DNA from: Paeniglutamicibacter antarcticus
GTDB taxonomy: Bacteria > Actinomycetota > Actinomycetes > Actinomycetales > Micrococcaceae
DNA: 64,000 bases
Direction: 5' to 3'
Assembly (NCBI RefSeq): GCF_900010755.1
Contig: NZ_CZJT01000101.1
Span: 62,001 to 126,000, forward strand
Positions 45,408 to 54,047 of this stretch are shown here, in pieces; position 1 is the stretch's first letter, and every line of letters starts with the position of its first letter. The notes beneath the pieces were generated by a model that was given only the letters and a program-made list of their open reading frames with translations, made no database searches and was not told the origin of the DNA. The translations under genes and the position numbers were made by a program.

Positions 45408-46780
45408 GCCGAGGCTCCCGTCGTGGCTGCGGCGCGGGCGGCATCAATGGAGCACGCTGCCCCGTCGTAGGCTTCCACGGCCGGTGCGTCGAGCACCTGC
45501 TGCGAAGCGGTCAGCGCCTGGTCCAGGTCCCAGAGGATGTCTTCGATGTCTTCGAGTCCCACGGAGAAACGGATCAGGTCCTCCGGGACGCCGGCGGCAA
45601 CCAGCTGTTCGGCGCTGAGCTGCTGGTGGGTGGTGGAAGCGGGGTGCAGCACCAGGGTGCGCACGTCCCCGATATTTGCCAGGTGGCTGGCAAGCTGCAA
45701 CGCCTCGATGAAGGCGGTGCCCGCGGCGCGGCCGCCGTTGACGCCGAAGCTGAAGACCGAACCGACACCCAGCGGCAGCAGTTCCTTGGCGCGCTCGTGG
45801 TGCGGGTGGGAGGGCAACCCTGCGTAGTTCACATAGGAAATGCGCGGATCCTCTTCCAGCCATGCGGCAACGGCCTTGGCGTTGGCCAAGTGCGAATCCA
45901 TGCGCTGCGGCAGGGTTTCGACGCCCTGCAGCAGCTGGAAGGCGGATTGTGCGGGAAGCGCCGGGCCGATGTCGCGCAACTGCTCGCTGCGCAGCTTGGT
46001 CAGGAAACCGTACTCGCCGAAGTTCTCCCACCAGGAGACATTGCCGTAGGAGGCAACCGGCTCGGTCATCGCGGGGAACTTGCCGTTGCCCCAGTTGAAG
46101 GTGCCGGCCTCCACGACGACGCCGCCCAAGGTGGTGCCGTGCCCGCCGAGGAACTTGGTGGCGGAGTGGATCACGATGTCGGCACCGTGTTCAATGGGGC
46201 GCAACAGGTACGGGGGAGTCAGCGTGGAGTCCACTACCAGCGGCAGGCCCGCGGCGTGGGCGACCTCGGCCAGCCCCTTGAGGTCCGCGATATCGCCGGA
46301 CGGGTTGGTGACGACCTCGGTGTAGACGGCCTTGGTGTTTTCACGGATGGCAGCGGCGAATTCGGCCGGGTCAGTGGAGTCGACGAACGTGGTCTCGACG
46401 CCGAAGCGACGCAGGGTCACATCCAGCTGGGTGATGGTTCCGCCGTAGAGCTTGGAGGAAGCAACAATGTGGTCGCCGGCGCCGGCCAGAGCCGCGAAGG
46501 TGATGAATTCGGCTGCCATGCCCGAACCTGTGGCCACTGCGCCAATGCCGCCCTCGAGCGAGGCGATGCGCTCCTCAAAGGCGGCAACCGTTGGGTTGCC
46601 AATGCGGGAGTAGATGTTCCCGTACTTTTGCAGGGCGAAGAGGTTTGCCGCGTCGTCGGAATCCTTGAAGACAAACGAGGTGGTCTGGTAGATGGGGACG
46701 GCACGCGAGCCATGCTCGGCGTCCGGTGTGCCGCCGGCGTGCAGTGCACGCGTGCGGAATCCAAATTGGTGTTCGGCCAT
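45404..46780 (-). CDS. metY: O-acetylhomoserine sulfhydrylase
   Basis: 458 residues of the Cys/Met-metabolism PLP family; the length, with extra C-terminal segments versus about 390 for MetB/MetC, fits MetY. TRALHAGGTPD at the start, YSRIGNPTVAAFEERIASLEGG, and the PLP Lys at 209 in HSATKFLGGHGTTLGG are diagnostic. It joins sulfide (or methanethiol) to O-acetylhomoserine, giving homocysteine (or methionine) and acetate. An S-box riboswitch lies 154 bases upstream. The distance from AAGGAG to ATG is rather long (12 bases). Confidence 0.93.
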   Translation of the reverse strand: MAEHQFGFRTRALHAGGTPDAEHGSRAVPIYQTTSFVFKDSDDAANLFALQKYGNIYSRIGNPTVAAFEERIASLEGGIGAVATGSGMAAEFITFAALAGAGDHIVASSKLYGGTITQLDVTLRRFGVETTFVDSTDPAEFAAAIRENTKAVYTEVVTNPSGDIADLKGLAEVAHAAGLPLVVDSTLTPPYLLRPIEHGADIVIHSATKFLGGHGTTLGGVVVEAGTFNWGNGKFPAMTEPVASYGNVSWWENFGEYGFLTKLRSEQLRDIGPALPAQSAFQLLQGVETLPQRMDSHLANAKAVAAWLEEDPRISYVNYAGLPSHPHHERAKELLPLGVGSVFSFGVNGGRAAGTAFIEALQLASHLANIGDVRTLVLHPASTTHQQLSAEQLVAAGVPEDLIRFSVGLEDIEDILWDLDQALTASQQVLDAPAVEAYDGAACSIDAARAAATTGASA

Positions 46781-46933
46781 GAGGGTGGCTGACTCCTTGC
46801 GTAGGTGGCGAGGGCAATCCGTGATGCGGATCGTCCTAGCCCGTGGGGCTGGGGTGCTGCGTCTCCCGGGTCAATGTGGTGGCGGGCCGTCCCCCTTGCG
46901 GGGGTTCAACACCAAAGATTGCTTACGCGCTCT

Positions 46934-47023
46934 CCATCGTTTCTGGCGGTAGCACCTTGTCCACCGGCGTGTGGAAGGTTGCTGCGGCGTCATGGAACCA
47001 GATCTCTCGGCCGCTCGGGATGG
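46934..47023 (-). promoter_or_regulatory. SAM-I (S-box) riboswitch of metY
   Basis: On the minus strand CCATC/GATGG forms P1, enclosing GGCCGAGAGATCTGG, ATGACGCCGCAGCAACC and GGTGCTACCGCCAG, the S-box core in order with its pseudoknot and K-turn region. Unlike three copies further on, it ends 154 bases before the start codon. The intervening leader holds a GGGGG/CCCCC hairpin (46892-46905) without a U-run, so the expression platform is not obvious. Confidence 0.88.
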
Positions 47024-47156
47024 GGTTTTGATCCATTGTGGCAAGAAAATGCCCGGACACCAAAGATTGTGAGCTTAGGTTGCGCCACCAGGGGGTCGTA
47101 ATCGAAGGATCTGCGACAAATCCGGGCGCCGCTTTTGCCGGGTTACGCTGGAATAC

Positions 47157-47708
47157 ATGAGTGCAACATTGGTTTTGGTCCGACATGGTGAAACGGACTG
47201 GAACGCCGAGGGCCGCCTGCAGGGTCAAACGGATATTCCCCTGAATGAGGTTGGACGCGAACAGGCCCGCGCCGCCGGACGTGAATTGGCCGGGTCCACA
47301 TGGGACGTCTTGGTCTCTTCCACGCTGGGTCGCGCCATGGAAACCGCCGAACTCATTGGCGAAAACCTGGGCCTGCCCCTGGGCGAAATCATGGAGGGGC
47401 TGCAGGAACGGCACTACGGAAACGCCGAAGGCCGTGAAGTCCATGCGCTGCCGCGCGTGGAAATCGATATCCTATTGCGTTCGGCCGAGCCCGAGGAGAA
47501 AGTGGCGCAGCGCGGAATCGCGGCGCTCCACGAGCTGGTGCTTCGCCATGAGGGCAAGAACATCGTTGCCGTGGCGCATGGGACCCTGATCCGGCTGACC
47601 CTTGACGCGATCAATGGCGGAGCGAAGACCCCGATCCTGCGCAATGGCCAGGTCGTCGAGGTTGATATCGCCTTGTTGCATGAGTTCATGAGAACCGCTG
47701 CGGTCTAG
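47157..47708 (+). CDS. histidine phosphatase family protein
   Basis: 183 residues. LVLVRHGETDWN carries the RHG (9-11) with the phospho-accepting His; LVSSTLGRAMETAE and VAVAHGTLIRL (second catalytic His) complete the phosphoglycerate-mutase-like site. ERHYGNAEGRE marks a cofactor-dependent phosphatase (GpmB/CobC-like) rather than a glycolytic mutase. The substrate is unknown. It diverges from the metY leader. Confidence 0.88.
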   Translation: MSATLVLVRHGETDWNAEGRLQGQTDIPLNEVGREQARAAGRELAGSTWDVLVSSTLGRAMETAELIGENLGLPLGEIMEGLQERHYGNAEGREVHALPRVEIDILLRSAEPEEKVAQRGIAALHELVLRHEGKNIVAVAHGTLIRLTLDAINGGAKTPILRNGQVVEVDIALLHEFMRTAAV

Positions 47709-47740
47709 CGTGCAGGGCATGCCCTGGCGCACCATGGGGC

Positions 47741-48388
47741 ATGAGCGAAACTTTCTTCGGAAACCCGGGTTTTTATGCCCGGCGGGCGAAGACCTATGAC
47801 GCAATGCTCGGGTCCCCTGCATACAACAAAATTTTCTGGGGAACCCACCCCCGAAGCTATGCGGGATTTGCCGCGCGGGCCATCGGTTCGAGTGCCGACC
47901 CGCTGCTTGAGGTCGCCGTCGGAACCGCCCAAGCCACGGCGCTCCTACATGTTGCCAGTCGGAGGCCGACAACACTCGTGGACATGAGTGGGCCGATGCT
48001 AGAGATGGCCAGCGAGTCCATTCGCAAGGCCTCAGGCGGGCAAATTCCCACCAGGATCACCCTTGAGTGCCGCGACATGCTCGCCCAGGACGGCGGACAA
48101 CGTTATGGAACCATTCTGGGACTGGGCCTCTTGCACTTGATTCCGGATCTTGGCCCGGTTTTTGCCGGGCTTGGCGCCCAGCTGGAGGATCGCGGGACGC
48201 TTTACCTGGCATCCCTCATCCGGGGCTCGGCCCGCTCCAACGCCTACCTGAAATTGCTCAAATCCCACGGGGATATTGCCGAAATCCGCACGCCGGGCGA
48301 GCTTTATGAATTAGCGCTGGACGCCGGGATCGGCACCGTTTCCGTGACCCATGAGGGCGCCATGGCGTACCTGGTTATTTCGCGCTAG
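47741..48388 (+). CDS. class I SAM-dependent methyltransferase
   Basis: 215 residues. A methyltransferase fold is suggested by LLEVAVGTAQATAL (degenerate motif I), TLVDMSGPMLEMASESIRKA (motif II) and GTILGLGLLHLI (motif IV). The GxGxG glycines are partly replaced (EVAVGTAQ), so SAM binding should be verified. Thirty-two bases separate it from the phosphatase gene upstream; its stop overlaps that of the convergent MarR gene by four bases. The substrate is unknown. Confidence 0.75.
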   Translation: MSETFFGNPGFYARRAKTYDAMLGSPAYNKIFWGTHPRSYAGFAARAIGSSADPLLEVAVGTAQATALLHVASRRPTTLVDMSGPMLEMASESIRKASGGQIPTRITLECRDMLAQDGGQRYGTILGLGLLHLIPDLGPVFAGLGAQLEDRGTLYLASLIRGSARSNAYLKLLKSHGDIAEIRTPGELYELALDAGIGTVSVTHEGAMAYLVISR

Positions 48389-48858
48389 GAATTTTCCTGT
48401 TTGAAGCCGGCTGCCACACGCTTGGTCTCAACCTCAAAGCGGGTCAGCAGGTTCAGCAGGTCATTGCGCTCGCCGGACGTCCAGGTGCCAATCAATTCGG
48501 TGACCAGGGTATTTCCCGAATGCACCAATGTGGCGGCTATGTCGGCTCCAGCGGCGGTCAATGCCAGCAGCGATGCCCTGGAGTCTTCAGGGTCGGCCAG
48601 TTTCTCCGCGATTCCGGCATCCTGCAGGCGCGCGGCGATCTTGGAGATATTCGACGCTCCGGTGGCCATGCGCGTGGCCAGGGTGGAGGGGCGTTGTGGC
48701 CCGTGGGTACCCAGGATGGTCACTGCGACGATTGAGGCGGGATCCAGGATGATTCCCTCGCGGGCGGCAACAGCAGTCATGAAGTCCGGGGACGTCCATT
48801 GGGCCAGGATGCTTTGCAGGGTGCTGATCAGCGCGGAATTTTCGAAGTGGTTTTCCAC
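48385..48858 (-). CDS. MarR family regulator
   Basis: 157 residues. The winged helix runs ASIVAVTILGTHGPQRPSTLATRMATGASNISKIAARLQDAGIAEKLADPEDSRASLLALTAAGADI. It lies directly behind the SDR remnant on the same strand; a palindrome at 49024-49044 upstream of both is a likely autoregulatory site. The original partner of this regulator was probably the now-deleted SDR enzyme. Confidence 0.85.
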   Translation of the reverse strand: MENHFENSALISTLQSILAQWTSPDFMTAVAAREGIILDPASIVAVTILGTHGPQRPSTLATRMATGASNISKIAARLQDAGIAEKLADPEDSRASLLALTAAGADIAATLVHSGNTLVTELIGTWTSGERNDLLNLLTRFEVETKRVAAGFKQENS

Positions 48859-48861
48859 GGT

Positions 48862-48999
48862 TTAGGCCTCGGTTCCGGCGTCGACCGGCAGGATGGCGCC
48901 GGTGATGAAACTTGCCTGGTTCGAAAGCAGGAATCCGGTGGCGCTACCGATTCCGGCTCCGGCGGCGGTCCCCAGGGCAACGTGGTTTTCAAAAGTCAT
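48862..48999 (-). pseudogene. short-chain dehydrogenase remnant with internal deletion
   Basis: Only 45 codons remain from ATG 48999, which has a good GAGGAGA site. The first about 20 residues, TFENHVALGTAAGAGIGSATG, are an SDR N-terminus (strand 1 plus a TGxxxGIG-like loop). They run without a frame break into FLLSNQASFITGAILPVDAGTEA, the SDR C-terminal signature with ASFITG and the final strand. About 200 residues, including the YxxxK active site, are gone, so it cannot be an enzyme. The reading frame and ribosome site are preserved. Confidence 0.8.
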
Positions 49000-49023
49000 G
49001 GGACCATTCTCCTCGAAATCAAC

Positions 49024-49044
49024 ATACTGTCGCAAGGACAGTAT
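49024..49044. promoter_or_regulatory. MarR operator candidate
   Basis: ATACTGTC (49024-49031) and GACAGTAT (49037-49044) are perfect 8-bp arms around GCAAG. The outer half contains TATACT, a possible -10 on the minus strand. It lies 25 bases before the SDR remnant/MarR transcript. Confidence 0.65.
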
Positions 49045-49113
49045 ACGCATCGTTGATGCCCGCGGGGGAGGCCCCGGACGGTGCGGAATGCCGCCCGGCC
49101 CCGGGGAGCGTTC

Positions 49114-51087
49114 CTAACCCTCGCAGATTTCCTTGATCTGCGAGATGCACGGCTCGTTTTGCAGGCTCGTGGTGTCCCCCAGCGTGCTGTGCTCAAAGAG
49201 CTGGGTCAGCAACCGCCGCATGATCTTCCCCGAACGGGTCTTGGGGACATCGGGCACGAAGACGATGTCGCGTGGCTTGGCGATCGGGCCGATCTGGACG
49301 GCAACGTGGTTGCGCAATTCGAGAACCAGCGCCTGCTGGCGGGCCAAGGCATCGCCGTGCAGGTTGGCACCGACAATGCTGTGGTCCCGTGGCACCACAA
49401 ACGCCGTGGCGGCGTGCCCGGTTTTTGCGTCGTTGGTCGGGCAGACGCCGGCCTCGACGACCGCCGGGTGGGTGACGAGCGCGGATTCAATCTCAATGGT
49501 TGAAAGCCGGTGCCCGGAAATGTTGATCACGTCATCGGTGCGGCCCAGGATCCAGATGTCCCCGTCCTCATCGAAGCGCGCGCCGTCGCCGGCCAGGAAC
49601 CAACCCTGCTTTGCGTACTTCTCCCAATAAGAGGTGTAGTAACGCTCCGGGTTTCCCCACACGGTGCGGGCCATCGAGGGACCAGTCTTGGTCAACACAA
49701 TGTAACCCTGAACGTTCTTTTCTACGGTTGCCGCCTGCTCGTCGACGATGTCCACGCCGACCCCGGGCAGCGCGCGGGTGCCGCAACCTGGCTTGAAGCC
49801 GGTGGCGTCCTGCCGCGGGGAAAGGATCGTTGCACCGGTTTCCGATTGCCACCAGGTATCGACCATCGGGATGCCGGCCGGGGTGTCGCGTCCGATCTGT
49901 CCGCGCAGCCAGCGCCACGCCTCCGGGTTCACTGCCTCTCCCACGGTGCCGGAGAGACGGATCGAGGAAAGGTCGTATTCGGCAGGGATCCCGTCCGGGA
50001 ACCAACCCATCAGCGAGCGCACCAGCGTGGGCGCGGTGTAGTAGCTGGTCACCCCGTAGCGCTGGATGATTTCGAAGTGGCGTCCCGGGTGCGGTGCGTT
50101 GGGAACGCCCTCGTAGATCACCTGGGTGACGCCGTTGGACAGTGGCCCATAGATTTCATAGGTGTGCGCGGTGACCCAAGCCAGGTCCGCCGTGCACCAG
50201 TGGACATCGTTTTCGCGCTGTTCCAGGTCGGGATTCGAGAAGAGGAATTCGTGGCTCCATGAAGCCTGTGTCAGGTAACCGCCGGTGGTGTGGACCAAGC
50301 CCTTGGGCTGGCCGGTGGTGCCGGAGGTGTACATGATGAACAGCGGGGTTTCGGCGTCGAAGGCCTCGGGGACGTGCTTGGTGCTGGCCGTTTCGACTGT
50401 CTCGTGCCACCACACGTCGCGGCCCTCGGTCCAGGCGATCTCGCAGCCGGTGCGCCGCAGCACCAGTACGTGCTCGATGCTGTTGTCCCCGGACACCGCT
50501 GCGTCAGCGTTGTCCTTGACCGGGACCGCGGTTCCACGGCGGAACTGCCCATCCGTGGTGACCAGGAGTTTCGCCCCGGTATCCTCGACGCGGAACCGCA
50601 AGGCCTCGGAGGAGAAGCCGCCAAAGACCAGCGAATGGACCGCCCCGATGCGCGCGCACGCAAGCGTGATGACAATGGTTTCCACCAGCACCGGCAGGTA
50701 AATCACCACGCGGTCGCCCTTGCCGATGCCCAGGGCGAGTAGTGCGTTGGCAGCCTGCGAGACCCTGTCTTGCAGGTCCTTGTAGGTGATGATCGTCCGG
50801 TCGCCAGGCTCGCCCTCGAAGTACAGTGCCACCTTGTTCCCGCGGCCTGCTTCAACGTGGCGGTCCACGCAGTTGTAGGCTGCGTTGAGCTTGCCGCCCT
50901 CAAACCAACGCAGCTCGGGGCCGCGCCGTGCTGCGGCATCCACGCCGGTGCTGCTGTGGGTGGTGTGCCAGTCCTCGGACCAGTCCAACCGGCGGGCCGC
51001 TGTGTCCCAGAACGCCAGGCGTTCCTCTTCGGTCCAGTCTGTTTCGTTGAGCAGGGCCGGATTTGCGGCGGATGCGGTTGCAGTCAT
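49114..51087 (-). CDS. acs: acetyl-CoA synthetase
   Basis: 657 residues, the normal size. MYTSGTTGQPKGLVHTTGGYL is the ATP-binding P-loop of adenylate-forming enzymes; VDTWWQSETG carries the Trp that restricts the pocket to acetate; PKTRSGKIMRRLL near the C-terminus has the catalytic Lys usually regulated by acetylation. It makes acetyl-CoA from acetate, ATP and CoA. ATG 51087 lies nine bases after the end of an S-box riboswitch, and its GGAG ribosome site is continuous with P1. The longer frame to 51117 starts within the riboswitch. Confidence 0.95.
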   Translation of the reverse strand: MTATASAANPALLNETDWTEEERLAFWDTAARRLDWSEDWHTTHSSTGVDAAARRGPELRWFEGGKLNAAYNCVDRHVEAGRGNKVALYFEGEPGDRTIITYKDLQDRVSQAANALLALGIGKGDRVVIYLPVLVETIVITLACARIGAVHSLVFGGFSSEALRFRVEDTGAKLLVTTDGQFRRGTAVPVKDNADAAVSGDNSIEHVLVLRRTGCEIAWTEGRDVWWHETVETASTKHVPEAFDAETPLFIMYTSGTTGQPKGLVHTTGGYLTQASWSHEFLFSNPDLEQRENDVHWCTADLAWVTAHTYEIYGPLSNGVTQVIYEGVPNAPHPGRHFEIIQRYGVTSYYTAPTLVRSLMGWFPDGIPAEYDLSSIRLSGTVGEAVNPEAWRWLRGQIGRDTPAGIPMVDTWWQSETGATILSPRQDATGFKPGCGTRALPGVGVDIVDEQAATVEKNVQGYIVLTKTGPSMARTVWGNPERYYTSYWEKYAKQGWFLAGDGARFDEDGDIWILGRTDDVINISGHRLSTIEIESALVTHPAVVEAGVCPTNDAKTGHAATAFVVPRDHSIVGANLHGDALARQQALVLELRNHVAVQIGPIAKPRDIVFVPDVPKTRSGKIMRRLLTQLFEHSTLGDTTSLQNEPCISQIKEICEG

Positions 51088-51095
51088 TTTCTTCT

Positions 51096-51183
51096 CCATC
51101 GGTCCTGGCTGTAGCACCGGCCCCCAGAGGGGGGTGGTTGCTGCGGCGTCATAGAGCCAGATCTCTCGGCCGCTCCAAATGGG
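51096..51183 (-). promoter_or_regulatory. SAM-I riboswitch directly before acs
   Basis: Minus-strand P1 is CCATT/GATGG (one wobble); the core GGCCGAGAGATCTGGCTC, ATGACGCCGCAGCAACC and GGTGCTA matches the other copies. The 3' P1 strand runs into GGAG, the ribosome site of acs (GATGGAGAAGAAAATG), so P1 formation with bound SAM should hide it. Confidence 0.88.
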
Positions 51184-51198
51184 TGGTGAGCAGGGCGG

Positions 51199-52020
51199 CT
51201 AGGCCCAACGTTTGATGGCCTTGCGTTCCGCAAAGCCCAAGAGCGCATCAGTGATCTTCCCAAGGAGCGCAAGCAGAATGATGGCAAGGAAGAGCCGGTC
51301 GATGCGGCCGTTGTTCTGCGAATCCATTAGCAAGAACCCGAGCCCCATGGAGGACGCAATCAGTTCCGCGGCAACCAGGAATAGCCATGACTGGGCCAGT
51401 GCGAGACGCAGGCCGGAGAAGACCGCAGGAACCACGGCAGGCAGCTGAATAGTGGTCAGCAACCTGGTCCCCTTGAGGCCAAAGGCCCGAGCCGCCTCGA
51501 TCAGGTTCTTGTCGACGTGGCGCAGCGCCAGATAGACGGTGGTGAATACCGGGAAGAAGGCGCCGATGACTATCAATGTCACTTTGGAGTCCTCGCCGAT
51601 CTTCAACCACAGAATCAGCAGCGGAACCCATGCCAGTGAGGGAACCGCCCGGATGGCACCGATGAATGGGCCAAGCAGGGCATCTGCCAGCTCCGAGAGT
51701 CCTACCAGGGCCCCCACTACCAGGCCCAAAATCGCACCGATGGCGAAACCGATCAGCACGCGTTGGGTTGAGATCGCTATGTGCTGGGCGAGCGTTCCCC
51801 CCTCCAGCAATTGCACGGCCGCGGAAAAGACGGATTCCGGTGTCGGCAGCTGCGAGGTACTGACCCAACCGAATGCCGTGGCTGCCTGCCAGAGTACGAG
51901 AAGAACCAGCGGGACCAGGGCGCCCAGCAGGCCTCGGCCCCAGCGGGTTTCCAGCGGGTGGTTCCGGGGTTGGACCGCATTCCCAGGAAGGATGTTTGCA
52001 AGGTCAGTGAGACTGGACAT
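51199..52020 (-). CDS. ABC permease, SsuC/TauC-like
   Basis: 273 residues, six membrane helices. The cytoplasmic EAA loop reads EAARAFGLKGTRLLTTIQLPAVVPAVFSGLRLALAQSWLFLVAAEL, as in sulfonate/taurine/nitrate transporters. Its ATG overlaps the binding-protein stop (TAATG), so the two are coupled. It ends the riboswitch-led ATPase-binding protein-permease operon. An aliphatic sulfonate or sulfate ester is the probable cargo, given the SAM control. Confidence 0.87.
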   Translation of the reverse strand: MSSLTDLANILPGNAVQPRNHPLETRWGRGLLGALVPLVLLVLWQAATAFGWVSTSQLPTPESVFSAAVQLLEGGTLAQHIAISTQRVLIGFAIGAILGLVVGALVGLSELADALLGPFIGAIRAVPSLAWVPLLILWLKIGEDSKVTLIVIGAFFPVFTTVYLALRHVDKNLIEAARAFGLKGTRLLTTIQLPAVVPAVFSGLRLALAQSWLFLVAAELIASSMGLGFLLMDSQNNGRIDRLFLAIILLALLGKITDALLGFAERKAIKRWA

Positions 52021-53048
52021 TACGAGCCCCTGACTTTGGAGGCGTCTGCCTTCTTCGCGAAGCTGTCATCGACCAGGGTGCCCAGCGCGCTGTCAACGTT
52101 GGCCTGTGACACCACGTCTTTGGACTCGACGAAGATCGGCCCGACCTTGGTGAGGACCTCGACGAAGGCTTCGCCCGGAACTGCGTCAACGTCAAGGTTT
52201 GACCTTTCAGTGATCACCTTTTCTGCCACTGCGATATCGAGACCTGCAACGTCGGCCAGGATCGCTGCGGTTTCCTTCTCATTCGACGCTGACCATTCGC
52301 GGGCCTTCGCGTACGCGTCCACGACCGTCTGGGCGATTTCCGGGGACTTCTTCAGGAAATCCTCGGTCGCGTTCAGGGCGCCGTAGGTGTTGAAATCAAG
52401 ATTGCGGTAAATCAGCTTGGCACCGTTTTGCTCGGCGCCTGCCATGATCGGATCCAGTCCGCTCCAGGCGTCCACCGAACCGTTTTCCATTGCCGTGCGC
52501 CCGTCGGCGTGTTGAAGGTTCTGGACGGTGATGTCGGATGCCTTGAGGCCTGCCTGTTCGAGTGACTGCAGCAGGAAGAAGTAGGGGTCGGTGCCCTTGG
52601 TTGCGGCGACTTGCTTGCCCTTGAGCTGTTCCACGGAGGTGACCTGCGAATCCTTGGGAACCACCAATGCCGCCCATTCCGGCTGGGAGAAGAGGCCGAT
52701 GGTCTTGATATTGGAACCGTTGGAACGGGCAAGCAGCGCTGCCGAACCTGCGGTGGATCCAACATCGATGGCACCCGCGCGGAGGGCTTCGTTTGCCTTG
52801 TTGGAACCTGCCGACTGCACCCAGTTGACGGTGACCCCCTGCTCTTTGAGCGAGGCCTCGAGCCAACCCTGTTCCTTGAGCACGAGGCTCAGTGGGTTGT
52901 AGGTGGCGAAGTCGATGTTCAGCGTCTTCGTATCGTTCGCACTTGCAGTACCGGAGCCCTCGCCGGCGCAGCCTGACAGCAACGTTGTCGCCGCGGTCAA
53001 TGCGGTTGCGGCGAGCAGGAAACGGCGGGAAACAGGGATTTTTGACAT
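52020..53048 (-). CDS. ABC substrate-binding lipoprotein, SsuA/NrtA-like
   Basis: 342 residues. The signal peptide has a twin-Arg-like start (SRRFLLAATALTAA) and lipobox LLSGC (Cys about 26). The mature part follows SsuA/TauA proteins: IDFATYNPLSLVLKEQGWLEASLKEQGVTVNW, GAIDVGSTAGSAALLARSNG, VTSVEQLKGKQVAATKGTDPYFFLLQSLEQAGL and the NGSVDAWSGLDP hinge segment. It should bind a small organosulfur anion outside the membrane; the exact ligand is unknown. Confidence 0.87.
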   Translation of the reverse strand: MSKIPVSRRFLLAATALTAATTLLSGCAGEGSGTASANDTKTLNIDFATYNPLSLVLKEQGWLEASLKEQGVTVNWVQSAGSNKANEALRAGAIDVGSTAGSAALLARSNGSNIKTIGLFSQPEWAALVVPKDSQVTSVEQLKGKQVAATKGTDPYFFLLQSLEQAGLKASDITVQNLQHADGRTAMENGSVDAWSGLDPIMAGAEQNGAKLIYRNLDFNTYGALNATEDFLKKSPEIAQTVVDAYAKAREWSASNEKETAAILADVAGLDIAVAEKVITERSNLDVDAVPGEAFVEVLTKVGPIFVESKDVVSQANVDSALGTLVDDSFAKKADASKVRGS

Positions 53049-53130
53049 GGATGTATTCCTTTAAGGGGGATGAAAAGCGCGAGCTTGGATGGCCGCTTGT
53101 TGCGGCGGGGGAGGGCTAACAGCTGCAGGG

Positions 53131-53955
53131 CTAGTGGCGGCCTGAATCGACGCCTAGCGAAGCCAGCAGGGAGCTGCGCATTTGGCCTAGCTCCTCGGAA
53201 TTCCGGTTGCGCGGACGGGTGCCGGGAACCGCGAGGATCCGGGAAACCGTCGCCGCTTCTTCGCCGGATTCTCGACCCAGGACGAGGATGCGGTCGGCCA
53301 ACTGCAGGGCCTCATCGACATCGTGGGTTACCAGAAGCACGGTGGTGGGGTAGGCGCTGTGGATATCGAGCAGCAGGTCCTGCATCTTGAGACGTGTCAG
53401 GGCATCAAGCGCTCCAAACGGCTCATCCAGCAGCAGGACGCCGGGGCGGCGGGCCAGAGCCCGGGCTAGGGAAGTGCGTTGGGCCATGCCACCGGATATT
53501 TCCCGTGGACGCAGTCCGCTGTGGCCGTCCAATTCGACCAAACGCAGGAGCTCGGCAACTCGCGCCGAGCCTTCCTTGACACTGGTTCCCTGTGGCAAGC
53601 CTAGTGCAACGTTCCTCTCAACGGACTGCCACGGTAGCAACCGAGGTTCCTGGAAGGCCACGGCACAGCGTGGATCAACGCCGTCAACGGCCGTTCCGTC
53701 AATCAGGACCCGACCGGTGCTCGGGGCATCAAGTCCGGAAACTGCCCGCAGCAAGGTGGATTTGCCACAGCCGCTTGGGCCCAGGATGACAAGAACCTCG
53801 CCGGGGTTCACCACAAGGTCAACGTCCCGGAGGACCTGGCGATTTTCCTTGCCGGTGCCGAAACTGCGTCCGACGCCGAAGAACGTCACGCTCAGGGAAG
53901 AGTTTGCTGGTTTTGTTGACGCAGTGAAGGCTGGTCGGTCTAGCGTCGAAGTCAT
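53131..53955 (-). CDS. ABC ATPase, SsuB/TauB-like
   Basis: 274 residues. Walker A GPSGCGKST, Q-loop AVAFQEPRLLPWQSVERNV, signature ISGGMAQRTSLARALA, Walker B VLLLDEPFGALDALTRLKM and switch LVTHDVDEAL are the SsuB/TauB/NrtD pattern. It is the first gene after the riboswitch at 53963-54047, whose P1 is fused to its GGAG site (GATGGAGAGAACATG). The first about 40 residues are a non-conserved extension. Confidence 0.92.
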   Translation of the reverse strand: MTSTLDRPAFTASTKPANSSLSVTFFGVGRSFGTGKENRQVLRDVDLVVNPGEVLVILGPSGCGKSTLLRAVSGLDAPSTGRVLIDGTAVDGVDPRCAVAFQEPRLLPWQSVERNVALGLPQGTSVKEGSARVAELLRLVELDGHSGLRPREISGGMAQRTSLARALARRPGVLLLDEPFGALDALTRLKMQDLLLDIHSAYPTTVLLVTHDVDEALQLADRILVLGRESGEEAATVSRILAVPGTRPRNRNSEELGQMRSSLLASLGVDSGRH

Positions 53956-53962
53956 GTTCTCT

Positions 53963-54047
53963 CCATCGGTCCTGGCGGTAGCACCGTCCTCGAATGAGGT
54001 GGTTGCTGCGGCGTCATAGAGCCAGATCTCTCGGCCGCTCGGGATGG
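53963..54047 (-). promoter_or_regulatory. SAM-I riboswitch of the sulfonate-type ABC operon
   Basis: CCATC/GATGG P1 on the minus strand encloses the same S-box core as at 51096-51183, with identical sequence from GGCCGAG through GCAGCAACC. The Shine-Dalgarno GGAG directly follows the 3' P1 strand, seven to eight bases before ATG 53955. Confidence 0.9.

Noticed and set aside
45104..46792. 562-codon plus-strand frame opposite metY
   Set aside because: Shadow of metY and the CoA-binding gene; no start signal.
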